From Polyangiaceae bacterium (GTDB lineage: Bacteria; Myxococcota_A; Polyangia; Polyangiales; Polyangiaceae), in assembly GCA_947475525.1 (NCBI GenBank), contig CANJMI010000004.1:186001-250000 (forward strand): DNA of 64,000 nucleotides. The letters are read 5' to 3'. A model generated the notes under the pieces. It saw only the letters and a list, made by a program, of their open reading frames with translations, was not told the DNA's origin and did no database searches. Of the stretch, positions 1 through 8,700 are shown in pieces (the first letter of the stretch is position 1; every line of letters begins with the position of its first letter). Made by a program: the position numbers and the translations under genes.

Positions 1-1454
1 GCGGCGGGGACCATGCTCTCGCCGCTGGCGTTGCCGCCCCAACAGGTCATGACTTCAAGCGAGTTGACCACGCACGTATGGGAACTGCCTGCCGAAACGC
101 TGACGACCGCGCCGAGCGCGGCGGGGACGGCGGTCTGCCCATCGTTCTTTTTGCCCCAGCAGGTGAGCACCCCAGCCGTGTTGACGGCGCACGTATGCGA
201 ATCGCCTGCGGAAACGCTCGCGACCGCGCCGAGCGCCACAGGGACGGCGGTCTGCCCATCGTCGTTTTTGCCCCAGCAGTGGACAGCCCCGGCCTTATCG
301 ACGGCGCACGTATGCGAATCGCCAGCGGAAACGCTCGCGACCGCGCCGAGCGCCACAGGGACGGCGGTCTGCCCATCGTCGTTTTTGCCCCAGCAGGTGA
401 GCACCTCAGTCGTGTTGACGGCGCACGTATGCGAATCGCCAGCGGAAACGCTGACGACGGTTCCGAGTCCGATGGGCACCGTGGTCTGACCATCGCCGTT
501 CGAGCCCCAGCATTGCACCGCCCCGGCCTTGTCGATGGCGCACGTATGGGTACCGCCAGCGGAAACGCTGACGACGGTTCCGAGTCCGACGGGCACCGCG
601 GTCTGACCATCGCCGTTCGAGCCCCAGCATTGCACCGCCCCGGCCTTGTCGATGGCGCATGTATGGGTACCGCCAGCGGAAACGCTGACGACGGTTCCGA
701 GTCCGACGGGCACCGTGGTCTGGCCATCGCCGTTCGAACCCCAGCATTGCACCGCCCCGGCCTTGTCGATGGCGCACGTATGGGTACCGCCAGCGGAAAC
801 GCTGACGATGGTTCCGAGTCCGACGGGCACCGTGGTCTGACCATCGCCGTTCGAGCCCCAGCAGGTCACGGCACCGGCCGTATCGACCGCGCACGTGTGG
901 TCCCCGCCCGTGGAGACTTTCGTCGGTACGTCACACGGGAGCGACGGATCCTTGTGGGCTGGGCTAGGCCACGCGCACGTGAGCGCGGGCGTCAAAGCGC
1001 CGGCACAGTATTCCCACGGTTTGCAGGCACCACAGCTCCGGTCGGTCGTGCTTGTCGGCGGAGTCGTTTCGTCCGTTCCCGCACTGCACACCGTGACGGG
1101 AGTGCAAATGCGGTCGGCTGTCGCCGTTGGTGCGGCCGTCTCATACTCGCCCGAACTGCACACCGTGACGGGAGTGCACGCGCGGTCGACTGTCGCCGTT
1201 GGTGCGGCCGTCTCATACTCGCCCGAACTGCACACCGTGACGGGAGTGCACGCGCGGTCGACTGTCGCCGTTGGTGCGGCCGTCTCATACTCGCCCGAAC
1301 TGCACACCGTGACGGGAGTGCACGCCGTCGACGCATCACTGAAGAAGCCCGCCGCGCAGGGCTCTACATCAGCGTTCGTTGAGTCATTCTCGCAGCCCAC
1401 CAAAAATGTAAAAAGGGCGACCAACGGACGGAAAGACGCCTTTTCTTTTCGCAT
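1..1454 (-). CDS. RCC1-repeat lipoprotein with N-terminal Cys-rich repeats (3' end beyond window)
   Basis: This reading frame enters from an ATG at 1454 and is still open at the left edge, so the C-terminus is missing. The N-terminus is a lipoprotein signal (MRKEKASFRPLV... with lipobox LVGC). It is followed by about five Cys-rich modules of the CTPVTVCSSGEYE type, 24 residues each, then at least eight RCC1-like units of 39 residues. The RCC1 units share the pattern VSVSAGGTHTCAIDKAGAVQ then CWG.N..GQT.VP. RCC1 units fold into beta-propellers; in Myxococcota this arrangement belongs to surface or secreted proteins of unknown role. The protein is presumably anchored in the outer membrane. Long open frames on the other strand and in other frames here are repeat-driven shadows. 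Family assignment is secure; function is unknown. Confidence 0.85.
   Translation of the reverse strand, partial: MRKEKASFRPLVALFTFLVGCENDSTNADVEPCAAGFFSDASTACTPVTVCSSGEYETAAPTATVDRACTPVTVCSSGEYETAAPTATVDRACTPVTVCSSGEYETAAPTATADRICTPVTVCSAGTDETTPPTSTTDRSCGACKPWEYCAGALTPALTCAWPSPAHKDPSLPCDVPTKVSTGGDHTCAVDTAGAVTCWGSNGDGQTTVPVGLGTIVSVSAGGTHTCAIDKAGAVQCWGSNGDGQTTVPVGLGTVVSVSAGGTHTCAIDKAGAVQCWGSNGDGQTAVPVGLGTVVSVSAGGTHTCAIDKAGAVQCWGSNGDGQTTVPIGLGTVVSVSAGDSHTCAVNTTEVLTCWGKNDDGQTAVPVALGAVASVSAGDSHTCAVDKAGAVHCWGKNDDGQTAVPVALGAVASVSAGDSHTCAVNTAGVLTCWGKKNDGQTAVPAALGAVVSVSAGSSHTCVVNSLEVMTCWGGNASGESMVPA
20..890 (-). repeat. 117-bp tandem repeats encoding RCC1 units
   Basis: Period 117 bp (39 codons), about 7.5 copies, inside the RCC1 lipoprotein gene. 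The four copies between about 480 and 890 are nearly identical at DNA level, while those before 480 have diverged. This points to recent unequal duplication on the N-terminal side of the propeller. Confidence 0.85.
1084..1330 (-). repeat. 72-bp tandem repeats encoding Cys-rich modules
   Basis: Copies begin at 1084, 1156, 1228 and 1300 (period 72 bp, 24 codons). They encode modules with two cysteines each (DRACTPVTVCSSGEYETAAP type). The two central copies are almost identical. They form the stalk between the lipobox and the RCC1 propeller. Confidence 0.85.
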
Positions 1455-1499
1455 AGCTAGGGCGCTCGTACACCAATTTTGGCAGTGCGAAAAGTGCCA

Positions 1500-1700
1500 G
1501 TGGCCCCACGGCAACGCCGTCGATTCTTCGGAGCCCCCTTGGAACCACGGACTTCCCGAAGCCGTCGCCGCCCCAGCAGATCAATGCACCGGCCGTCGTG
1601 ACGGCGCAGGTGTGCCCATAGCCGGCGGAGAGGCCGCTTTATCATCCCCAGCCTCGGTGGACACGCCAACTGCCGCGACCCCGAGTTCAAGACGGAGGTG
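1500..1700 (-). pseudogene. Degenerate RCC1-repeat remnant
   Basis: One RCC1-like unit can be read on the minus strand (SAGYGHTCAVTTAGALICWG, about 1638-1575) just upstream of the intact RCC1 gene. In-frame stops lie immediately before it. The matching upstream half (LGVAAVGVS, about 1665-1690) is in another frame, separated by roughly 30 extra bases. There is no start codon, signal peptide or further repeat. It looks like the broken tail of a second RCC1 gene, or a fragment left by recombination between repeats. The rest of 1455-1845 shows no gene; it would contain the promoters of the two divergent genes. Confidence 0.4.
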
Positions 1701-1830
1701 GTGTGTTTTTGTAGGGTTGGTGACCGCACCGTCAGGCAGGTCGCCGGCGACCTCGAACTCGCGCTCGAGGAGACGTCCCTTCGCGAGACTGTACGTAAAA
1801 CAAGCGCGCATCAGACCCGAGCCTCCGCGC

Positions 1831-1836
1831 TATGCT
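1831..1836 (+). promoter_or_regulatory. -10-like TATGCT close to kinase start
   Basis: TATGCT preceded by GC ends 9 nt before the ATG of the Ser/Thr kinase gene, and no Shine-Dalgarno sequence lies between. It is one member of a recurring pattern in this window that suggests leaderless or near-leaderless mRNAs. Confidence 0.35.
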
Positions 1837-1845
1837 CCGCGCCGG

Positions 1846-3768
1846 ATGACGGACCTGATGAGTCGGGACTACCTGGCGCGCCTGCGCACGCTTGGCATCG
1901 ACAAAACACTGCTTTTCACCGATGCGACCGGGCTTATCGGACGCGCGCGTGAAGCCGCGGGGGTGTCGGTGGACCTCTTACCGGCCTTGCGGCTCGAGGG
2001 GGCACATGCCGAGTACGGACCGCTCGCGGATTTGCGCCTTGGGGAGATCATCGGGGAAGGGGGAATGGGCGCGGTGCTCGATGCACATCAACTGCCGCTG
2101 CGCCGGCGCGTGGCCGTCAAGCGCCTGCACACGCTGGATGCGTCTCCGAGTGAGCAGGCGCAGCTCATGCAGGAGGCGCTGGTCCTCGGCGCACTCGAGC
2201 ATCCGAACATCGTCCCGGTGTACGCGCTTGGTCGCGGACCCGATGGGCGCGCCCTGCTCGTAATGAAACGAATTGAAGGGCGAGCTTGGAGCGCCGAGTT
2301 CGAGCGTCTCTATCCAACGTCGCCATCCGTCGGCGGTGATAGGATCGACGCACAGTTGCGCATCTTTCTACAGATTTGCAACGCAGTAAACTTCGCCCAT
2401 GGGAAAGGCGTCGTACACCGTGACCTCAAGCCTGCCAATGTGATGATCGGCGCGTTCGGCGAGGTGTACGTCGTCGACTGGGGGATCGCCGTTAGTATCC
2501 GTGCGGACGCGCCGGGCGAGCTCGAACCCGCAGCCTCGGTGCAGTCGGTCGCAGGCACTCCCGCCTACATGGCGCCGGAGATGGCCGCGGGGTTTGGCGA
2601 CCTCATCGACGAGCGGACGGACGTCTACTTACTCGGGGCGATTTTGCACGAGCTGATTACCGGACGCGCGCCACATGAAGCCCCCACCGTACTCGCCTCC
2701 CTCGAACACGCGTTCCTCGGCGAGCCGTTCGAGTACGACGCATCCGTGCCGCTAGAACTCGCGACCATCACGCGCCGGGCCATGAGCTACGACCCCGAGG
2801 CACGTTTTGCGAGCGCCGCCGCGCTCCACGATGCACTGCTCGAGTTTCTCGCCCACCGGGCCTCCGATCACGTGTGCGCGGAGGCCCTCGCCTGCCTCGG
2901 TGAACTAAGCGCACTGCTCGCGAACCAAGGCCGACCGGCCGCAATCCACGAGCGGGCCAGCGCCGCGCGATTCGGATTCCAGCAGGCGCTCCGCTCTTGG
3001 ACCGACAACGCTACCGCGCGCGAAGGACTCCAGAACTTGCTGGAATTGATGATCGCTCGCGAGCTCGACCGCGGAGACGCGGAGGCCGCGCTTCTGCTGA
3101 TAGGTGAGCTGCCCGAACCACGCCCAACACTCGAAGCCGCCCACGCCGTGCTTAGGCGCACGCTGGTCGAGCGCCAAAACCGCATCGCGGCGCTCGAGCG
3201 TCAGCAGCACGATGCGGACCCGACCTTCGTGGCTTCACGTATCATCCGTAAATTCATACTCTTAAATATTCTATACATCGCCCCCATCATCACGCTGGGT
3301 GTACTGCGCCTACTTGGCCTGCACCGGGCGGGCTACGCTGACGCGATTGTCGTGATGCTCCTGCTAACCGCAGCCTCCTTCTTGCAAGCGCGCGACGCAC
3401 GCCGGAACGGCGCCACCCTTCTGTTCAGAAACATACTCGACCTCCTCGTCGGGACGGCGCTCCTGAGCTCGCTCGCGATGCTCGTATGCGCCATGTTCAA
3501 GCTGGACATGTCCGTCGGCTTGGCCGTCGTCCTCCTGCTTTTCGCGCATATGATGCTCGCGGGGGGCGCCTACATCGATCCCTCATTCTATGTGAATGCG
3601 GTACCGCTCTGCCTGGCCGCAATCGCGGTCCCCATCTGGCCCGCCTGGCGCGGCCTCAGCGCGGCGCTCGCCGTCCTCGCCACCCTGGTCGGCGGGTACA
3701 AAGTGTGGACACGCCTTGGCGCGCGTCTCGCAGAACACAGCAACCAATCGAACCTGCCGCCTTCGTAA
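1846..3768 (+). CDS. Membrane-anchored Ser/Thr protein kinase
   Basis: Hanks-type kinase of 640 residues. The glycine loop GEGGMGAV is at about 70-77, the ATP lysine in VAVKRL at 92, HRDLKPANV at 191-199, DWG in place of DFG at 211-213 and GTPAYMAPE downstream. DWG still supplies the Mg-binding Asp and is common in myxobacterial kinases. After the kinase come an alpha-helical stretch and a cluster of about five hydrophobic segments, so the catalytic domain should face the cytoplasm from a C-terminal membrane bundle. No PASTA or other extracellular sensor domain is seen. I chose the ATG at 1846 because the longer open frame upstream has no kinase-family sequence and runs antisense to the RCC1 region. 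Its substrate is unknown. Confidence 0.92.
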   Translation: MTDLMSRDYLARLRTLGIDKTLLFTDATGLIGRAREAAGVSVDLLPALRLEGAHAEYGPLADLRLGEIIGEGGMGAVLDAHQLPLRRRVAVKRLHTLDASPSEQAQLMQEALVLGALEHPNIVPVYALGRGPDGRALLVMKRIEGRAWSAEFERLYPTSPSVGGDRIDAQLRIFLQICNAVNFAHGKGVVHRDLKPANVMIGAFGEVYVVDWGIAVSIRADAPGELEPAASVQSVAGTPAYMAPEMAAGFGDLIDERTDVYLLGAILHELITGRAPHEAPTVLASLEHAFLGEPFEYDASVPLELATITRRAMSYDPEARFASAAALHDALLEFLAHRASDHVCAEALACLGELSALLANQGRPAAIHERASAARFGFQQALRSWTDNATAREGLQNLLELMIARELDRGDAEAALLLIGELPEPRPTLEAAHAVLRRTLVERQNRIAALERQQHDADPTFVASRIIRKFILLNILYIAPIITLGVLRLLGLHRAGYADAIVVMLLLTAASFLQARDARRNGATLLFRNILDLLVGTALLSSLAMLVCAMFKLDMSVGLAVVLLLFAHMMLAGGAYIDPSFYVNAVPLCLAAIAVPIWPAWRGLSAALAVLATLVGGYKVWTRLGARLAEHSNQSNLPPS

Positions 3769-3820
3769 CGCGCGTGCGCCGACTTGCTCTCGCGGCGCTC
3801 TCACTCCGTAAGAACCTCAG

Positions 3821-4099
3821 TCATTCACTCGGCTTGTTCGCCACGGGCAAGCAAGCTTTCTCCCAGCGCAAGGCGGGGTATGCGCGCCGTTGGATGCGCG
3901 CGTGCGCTCCAAGCCCTCGCGCGCCTCGGTGAGCTTTGATCACCCGACGGATCGTTCGAGCACCCACGCGAAAAAATGGAGCGTTCGGCTCAGGCACACG
4001 AAGCGTCACAGCCACCTCCTCAACCAAGCGGCAGACGTTGCCGAAAACGAAACAGCGACGGAGCCATTTGTAGCAGTCCCCCCCCCGGACAACTACCAC
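3821..4099 (-). pseudogene. Possible remnant sharing a motif with the 1140-aa membrane protein
   Basis: A 92-codon minus-strand frame contains RRVIKAHRGARGLGAH. This matches residues 23-38 of the large membrane protein encoded at 50200-53622 (RRVIKAHRGASGLVPH) over ten consecutive identical residues plus GL and H. Most DNA differences within the match fall at third codon positions, which indicates relatedness at protein level and not a recent DNA copy. Homology is not visible beyond about 20 residues, and nothing else in the frame is recognisable. It may be the degraded 5' end of a paralogue or a short gene with the same motif. The rest of 3769-4189 shows nothing else. Confidence 0.3.
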
Positions 4100-4189
4100 A
4101 AGCGATCCCGGTCAAAACTCGATGCGTCATTCATCGAAGGGTTGCCCGGCGGCACTAGCCGAATCGCCCTTCTTGGGGTAGCTAGGGGC

Positions 4190-5158
4190 ATGTTCCGCTC
4201 ACCGTATTGGATCGCGCACGCGCTCCTCGTTCCCGCAGCGCTGATGCTGACAACCTGTGAGGCGAGCCGCTCCGAAGACGACTCGCAGGTGCAGGTGCAA
4301 GAGCCCGCTCCTTGCTTCGCCGGCGATGACTTTTTCGCGGCTTCGCAGTTTGCGACGCGCATCGGTTACCTCGCTTCCGCGGAGCTCGCAGGACGCCTCC
4401 CGGGTAGCGACGGCGACACTAAAGCGCGTAAATACATAAGCGAATCACTCGCGTGCTTCGGCCTTCAACCCGTCGGCAGCACGTTCAGCCAGCCGTTCGT
4501 GGACAGCGAAGGCCATGACACAGCCAACGTGATCGGCGTGTTGCCCGGCGTTGACCCCGACCTGAAAAACGAGATCATCGTGGTCTCAGCCCACCACGAC
4601 CACCTCGGCCTCGACGAGCAGGGTCAGGCGAGACTCGGTGCCAACGACAACGCCTCGGGCGTCGCAACACTTCTCGCCGTGGCCCACGCGCTCGTCTCCC
4701 GCAGTCAAGGGCCGAAGCGGACCCTCGTCTTCGCAACCTTCGGCGCCGAGGAGCTCGGCCTCGAGGGCTCGATCCACTATGTCGCGCATCCCCCCGCGGG
4801 CCTGCCCATAAAGAACACCGTGTTTGTCGTGAACATGGACATGGTCGGTCGCTACGACAACGACGACCTGCTCTACGCCCTCGACGCGAAGCCGGGCTCA
4901 CCGGGTCGGGCCGCGGTCGACGCGGTGCGGCCCAACTTTACCGACTTGAACCTCGACGTCGACACGATGGGCGACAGCTCCGACCAAGTCAGTTTCGCTG
5001 CCGTCGGCGTGGCCGGCCTGTTCTTCCACACACCTGACAGCACGTGTTACCACCTGCCCTGTGACACGGCCGAAAAGATCGATTACCCCCACCTTTCCAG
5101 GACCGCCGAGCTTATCACTGCAGTCGTCGAGTCACTGGCCAACGGCTCGCTGCTTTAG
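4190..5158 (+). CDS. M28-family zinc peptidase, lipoprotein
   Basis: A 322-residue secreted peptidase. The N-terminus carries a lipobox (ALMLTTC, Cys23). The M28 (aminopeptidase Y/S/IAP-type) zinc-site motifs appear in order: AHHDHLG (His135, Asp137), ANDNASG (Asp153), GAEELG (Glu187/188), NMDMVG (Asp217) and FFHTPD (His280). It should remove N-terminal residues from peptides at the cell surface. The ATG at 4190 gives a clean signal peptide; longer open frame upstream is not protein-like. It is transcribed alone, convergent with the PNGase F-like gene. Confidence 0.92.
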   Translation: MFRSPYWIAHALLVPAALMLTTCEASRSEDDSQVQVQEPAPCFAGDDFFAASQFATRIGYLASAELAGRLPGSDGDTKARKYISESLACFGLQPVGSTFSQPFVDSEGHDTANVIGVLPGVDPDLKNEIIVVSAHHDHLGLDEQGQARLGANDNASGVATLLAVAHALVSRSQGPKRTLVFATFGAEELGLEGSIHYVAHPPAGLPIKNTVFVVNMDMVGRYDNDDLLYALDAKPGSPGRAAVDAVRPNFTDLNLDVDTMGDSSDQVSFAAVGVAGLFFHTPDSTCYHLPCDTAEKIDYPHLSRTAELITAVVESLANGSLL

Positions 5159-5173
5159 AGACGAGAGCGTCTC
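5158..5173 (+). terminator. Short hairpin after the M28 peptidase gene
   Basis: GAGACG-AGAG-CGTCTC forms a 6-bp stem with a 4-nt loop directly at the stop codon, between two convergent genes. It lacks a T-tract, so intrinsic termination is uncertain. Confidence 0.3.
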
Positions 5174-5228
5174 GCCTCGTTGGTAGAGAGAGCCCTCCTC
5201 GCGCGACCCGCTCCCGGCGCCTTCACGG

Positions 5229-6953
5229 TCACTCGTAGACGACGAGGTAACTCGACATCACGATCGAGCCCGCATTGTCCGGCGGCTCCTTACCGTTCAA
5301 AAGTCCGCGGTAGCTGACCGTGGTCTTCTCGCCGGGGTTCACGTCCGCCGTCACGTCGACGACGTACGGCACGACCTGTTGGCCGGGGCACCAACCACCG
5401 CGACCGAACCACCATGTGCCACCTTGGTTCGGAACCATCCCGTGGTCGACTTCATCGATGCAGCCGTCCTGCTTTTGCGCGAGGGGATGGTCCTTCGTGT
5501 GCGCCTTGCCGTTGGTCGTGAACTCGTGCTGATGGCGGCAGAATTCCGCGCAATTTTGAGCCGCGCCACCGTGACCGGTGATCAGCGCCCACAGCTCGAC
5601 ATGCTTCGCCGTCTTGGAGATGTCCACCTCGATAGGCTGGTACTTCCCATTGTAGAGCGCATTGAATTCGCCACCGCTGAAGAGGTACGTAGCCGCCGTC
5701 GGTCGGTAGCCTTTCTTTTGGTTCGAAAACCGAAAGTCGACACGCGAGAGGTACGCTTGCTGATTCCACTCGGGGCTGACTTCATAGCGAATCGTGCGTT
5801 TCCCGCCCTTCTTCAACTCCACGAGCAGCGGCGTCGCGTCGACCGTGTAGTGCCCCTCGCGGTGGTAGGTCGTGATGAAGCGCGCGACCTCGATTTTCGA
5901 GGTGCCATCCTCGCCAATCAAGAACATGTCGGCGATGTAGTCCCACGCACCGCAGTTTCCGAATTCGCCTTTCGTCGGATCGGAGCAGTCCATCACGTTG
6001 TCGATGGTCAGCGTGTCGAAGGCCACCATCGCCGCGGCATCGGGAAACGTGACCTCCTTCTCGACGTTGAACTTCACGACTTCGTCCTTCCAGACGTTGA
6101 CGACCGTGGCGGAATCCTTCGCGAGCTCCGCCGCGCGGGAAGCTTCGAAGTTGAAGTGACGAACCTCGTAGGACGCGTAAGAGAGGTTCGACTCCCACGG
6201 CCACTCGTTCGCGGTTTGAAGCGCCGACTTGAAGCGCTTCACGTCGGCGAACATCCCGATGTCCCTCACCTCTTGCCGCCGATCGACCGCGAAGCCTCCG
6301 CGCGTTTCGCCCGCGGTGAGCACGTCCTTGACCCAACCGTCGAGCTCACTTGCGTGCTTCGCAACCAGATGCAGGCGACCGCGCCACAGCTCCGCCTTCG
6401 CCGGTTCGAGAGCTGCGAGCGCGGCCTCGATGCGCGGCTTCATCTCATCCACTTCGGTTGCGGCGTCCGCGAGCTTTCGCGTGGCAACGAAGAAATAGTG
6501 AGCATTTTCCGGCGATTTCGCTACGAGCTGGTCAACGTCGCGTTTCCATAACGAGGACGCGTCGAGCGCCGAGTTGGTCCGAGCGCTGCCGAGAAAGACG
6601 TACGCGTCGCAGCCCGACCAGTTCTCCGTGAGGCGCCACGTCGTGCCGTCGACGAGCGGCACCGCGAAGTCCCCGGCGAGGTCGTGACGCTTGGTCCCGT
6701 AGGGCCCTTTCGTGTCGATCGCCGCGACCGGCAGGCCGCGTTCCGTGCAGAACGCCCCTGGATCGACGGCGACGCCTCCGCTGCCGCCCGTACCGCCAGC
6801 ACCGCCCGAGCCACCGCCTCCGGTGCTGGTCGCGCTCGACGTCGCTTGTGACGACGCGGCCGTCTCCTCCGTTGTGCAGCTCGCGGCCAGCGCCGAAACT
6901 GCGCCCCAAAGACACAAGGCCGCGCTTCCAAACCCAAGAGCTTGCGTTCGCAT
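5229..6953 (-). CDS. PNGase F-like peptide N-glycosidase lipoprotein
   Basis: A 574-residue lipoprotein (lipobox ALAASC) with a Gly/Ser linker, an N-terminal region of about 250 residues I do not recognise, and a C-terminal half resembling peptide-N-glycosidase F. Landmarks shared with the Elizabethkingia enzyme as I recall it are CGAWDYIADM (enzyme: CDEWDRYANV, holding the catalytic Asp60), VARFITTYH, ITGHGG, NCAEFC (enzyme: GCAEWC, holding Glu206) and GRGGWCPG. These suggest a catalytically competent amidase cleaving N-glycans from glycoproteins at the cell surface. I start at 6953 because GAGAAG lies 4 nt upstream and the signal peptide is clean; an in-frame start six codons earlier (6971) is possible. 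It lies downstream of the MBOAT gene on the same strand with a 32-bp gap. Confidence 0.8.
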   Translation of the reverse strand: MRTQALGFGSAALCLWGAVSALAASCTTEETAASSQATSSATSTGGGGSGGAGGTGGSGGVAVDPGAFCTERGLPVAAIDTKGPYGTKRHDLAGDFAVPLVDGTTWRLTENWSGCDAYVFLGSARTNSALDASSLWKRDVDQLVAKSPENAHYFFVATRKLADAATEVDEMKPRIEAALAALEPAKAELWRGRLHLVAKHASELDGWVKDVLTAGETRGGFAVDRRQEVRDIGMFADVKRFKSALQTANEWPWESNLSYASYEVRHFNFEASRAAELAKDSATVVNVWKDEVVKFNVEKEVTFPDAAAMVAFDTLTIDNVMDCSDPTKGEFGNCGAWDYIADMFLIGEDGTSKIEVARFITTYHREGHYTVDATPLLVELKKGGKRTIRYEVSPEWNQQAYLSRVDFRFSNQKKGYRPTAATYLFSGGEFNALYNGKYQPIEVDISKTAKHVELWALITGHGGAAQNCAEFCRHQHEFTTNGKAHTKDHPLAQKQDGCIDEVDHGMVPNQGGTWWFGRGGWCPGQQVVPYVVDVTADVNPGEKTTVSYRGLLNGKEPPDNAGSIVMSSYLVVYE

Positions 6954-6985
6954 TGACTTCTCAGCGTACACGGACAGCGAGAGTT

Positions 6986-8653
6986 TCAGAACTGGAAGTA
7001 GACGAACGGCACCGCCTCGAGAGAGGCCGCTTTTCTCAGCGCGAACGCCACCGCGACGAGCGCCACGGCCTGCGCCAGAGCAGGAGCCCGAATGAAGCGT
7101 TCGCGCGCAAGCTCACCCCACTCGCGAGGCAGCCATTGTACCAGGAGCGCCCCGAACATCACCGCGACGACGACCATCGGAAGGTTCGGCGTGTAGAACG
7201 TCGCGGTCACGAGACGTTGGTAGAGAATGCTCACCTTATCGAGCGAGCTTGCGCGGAACATCGCGAAGGTCAACGCAACATAGGTGAAGTTCGCGGCGAC
7301 ACCGAGGACCCGCGAAGGGAGCCGCGCGGCATCGCCGAGCACGCGCCCAAGCAACGCGAGCAGCCCACCGACAAGCCACGCGCCACCGAGCACCAGTCGG
7401 AACATCACGAGGAGCCCCGGCAGACCAAAGCCCTGCGCGAGCGCTCGGCCCACAAGCTCGAGAACAATCGTTCCAAGAAGCGCCCCGGCGAGGCCCCTCG
7501 CTAGCGCTCGACCGCGCGCTAAGGCGAGCTTCTCTTTGACGACTTGGGTGAGCGCGACCCCGAGCCCCTGGACGCAGCCGAAGATCACGTAGGTCCACGC
7601 GGCCCCGTGCCAGATGCCGCACAAGAGCATCGTGAGAAAGACGTTGAGGTAACGTCGCGCGTCGCCCTTTTTTCCGCCACCGAGCGAGAAGTAGACGTAG
7701 TCGCGTAGCCAACTCGACAGCGAGATGTGCCAGCGTCGCCAGAACTCCGCGATGTTCGACGCCTTGTAAGGCTGGTCGAAATTGATCTTGAAGCGGTAGC
7801 CAAGGAGCAGCGCCGAACCGATGGCAACGTCGCTGTAGCCCGAGAAATCGCAGTAAACCTGGATCGCGTAACCGTACATCGCGGAGAGCGACTCGACCGA
7901 GGAGTAGCTCGTGGGCTCGGCGAACACGCGGTCGACGAAGTTTACGGCGAGGTAGTCGCCAATGACCACCTTCTTGAAGAGACCCGTCGCGATGAGAAAG
8001 AGGCCTTCGCCGCCGGTGAGCGCCGTGAGACGCGTTGGCCGCTCGAGGTGCGGAAGGAGATCACGCCCGCGCACGATCGGGCCCGCGACGAGGTGCGGGA
8101 AGAACGAGATGTACGTGAGGTAATGCAGGTAGCTGCGACACGCGGGGATCGTTCGCCGGTAGACGTCGACGACGTAGCTTAGCGACATGAAGCAGAAGAA
8201 CGAGATGCCGATCGGTAGCTCGACTCGCAAGTGAACGTCGGGGACCGCGAGATGAAGTTTGTCGCGAAACAGCCACTGAAACGTGTCCGCGCCCCAGTTC
8301 CAGTACTTGAAAAACACGAGGATCCCGACGTTGACGGCGATCGTCCCGACGAGCATCGCTTTGCGACGGCGCGGGTCCTCGATCGTGTCGAGCCACACAC
8401 CGAGCAGCCAATCGACGCTTGTGCCCACGAGCAGGATCGGAACGTACTTGAGCGACTCGAACACGAGCCGAAAGCGCGCAGGCCCGTCCGCCGCGCAAAT
8501 CGCCGCCCAGCCGACGAAGGTCCAGCCCGCGTAGAACACGTAGCTCGCGACGAGCAAGGCGCCGAGGCGGAGACGCGGCCAAGGATGAAGCAGCCACGTC
8601 ACGATGAAGACGGCGCTGAAGAAGTAGGCGTAGGTAGCGGTGTTGAAGAGCAT
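6986..8653 (-). CDS. MBOAT family O-acyltransferase (AlgI-like)
   Basis: A 555-residue polytopic membrane protein of the AlgI/DltB type. Recognisable sequence includes SYVVDVYRRTIPA, FFPHLVAGPIVRGRDLLPHL, YCDFSGYSDVAIG, NIAEFWRRWHISLSSWLRDY and the catalytic-His region LLCGIWHGAAWTYV. Such proteins move acyl groups, usually acetyl, across the membrane onto polysaccharide or cell wall together with a periplasmic SGNH partner. The divergently transcribed SGNH gene at 8720 is the obvious candidate partner. Start at 8653 (MLFNTATYAYFF) fits the family; longer frame upstream is not conserved-looking. The acceptor polymer is unknown. Confidence 0.93.
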   Translation of the reverse strand: MLFNTATYAYFFSAVFIVTWLLHPWPRLRLGALLVASYVFYAGWTFVGWAAICAADGPARFRLVFESLKYVPILLVGTSVDWLLGVWLDTIEDPRRRKAMLVGTIAVNVGILVFFKYWNWGADTFQWLFRDKLHLAVPDVHLRVELPIGISFFCFMSLSYVVDVYRRTIPACRSYLHYLTYISFFPHLVAGPIVRGRDLLPHLERPTRLTALTGGEGLFLIATGLFKKVVIGDYLAVNFVDRVFAEPTSYSSVESLSAMYGYAIQVYCDFSGYSDVAIGSALLLGYRFKINFDQPYKASNIAEFWRRWHISLSSWLRDYVYFSLGGGKKGDARRYLNVFLTMLLCGIWHGAAWTYVIFGCVQGLGVALTQVVKEKLALARGRALARGLAGALLGTIVLELVGRALAQGFGLPGLLVMFRLVLGGAWLVGGLLALLGRVLGDAARLPSRVLGVAANFTYVALTFAMFRASSLDKVSILYQRLVTATFYTPNLPMVVVAVMFGALLVQWLPREWGELARERFIRAPALAQAVALVAVAFALRKAASLEAVPFVYFQF

Positions 8654-8700
8654 GGCTCGGACGTCGAGGTGCGAAAGGTGCCGCGTCCTTCGCCTGCTTG

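Noticed and set aside
1-1330. CRISPR-like tandem repetition
   Set aside because: Repeats are contiguous, 72 and 117 bp long, have no spacers and encode clear Cys-rich and RCC1 modules in one frame.
78-1382. Long plus-strand open frame of 434 codons over the RCC1 region
   Set aside because: It is antisense to the RCC1 lipoprotein gene. Its openness results from the 117-bp and 72-bp periodicity, which are multiples of three, and its sequence is Arg-rich and lacks any domain.
5379-6551. 390-codon plus-strand frame antisense to the PNGase F-like gene
   Set aside because: No recognisable motif and typical high-GC shadow composition; the minus-strand gene has clear family sequence.
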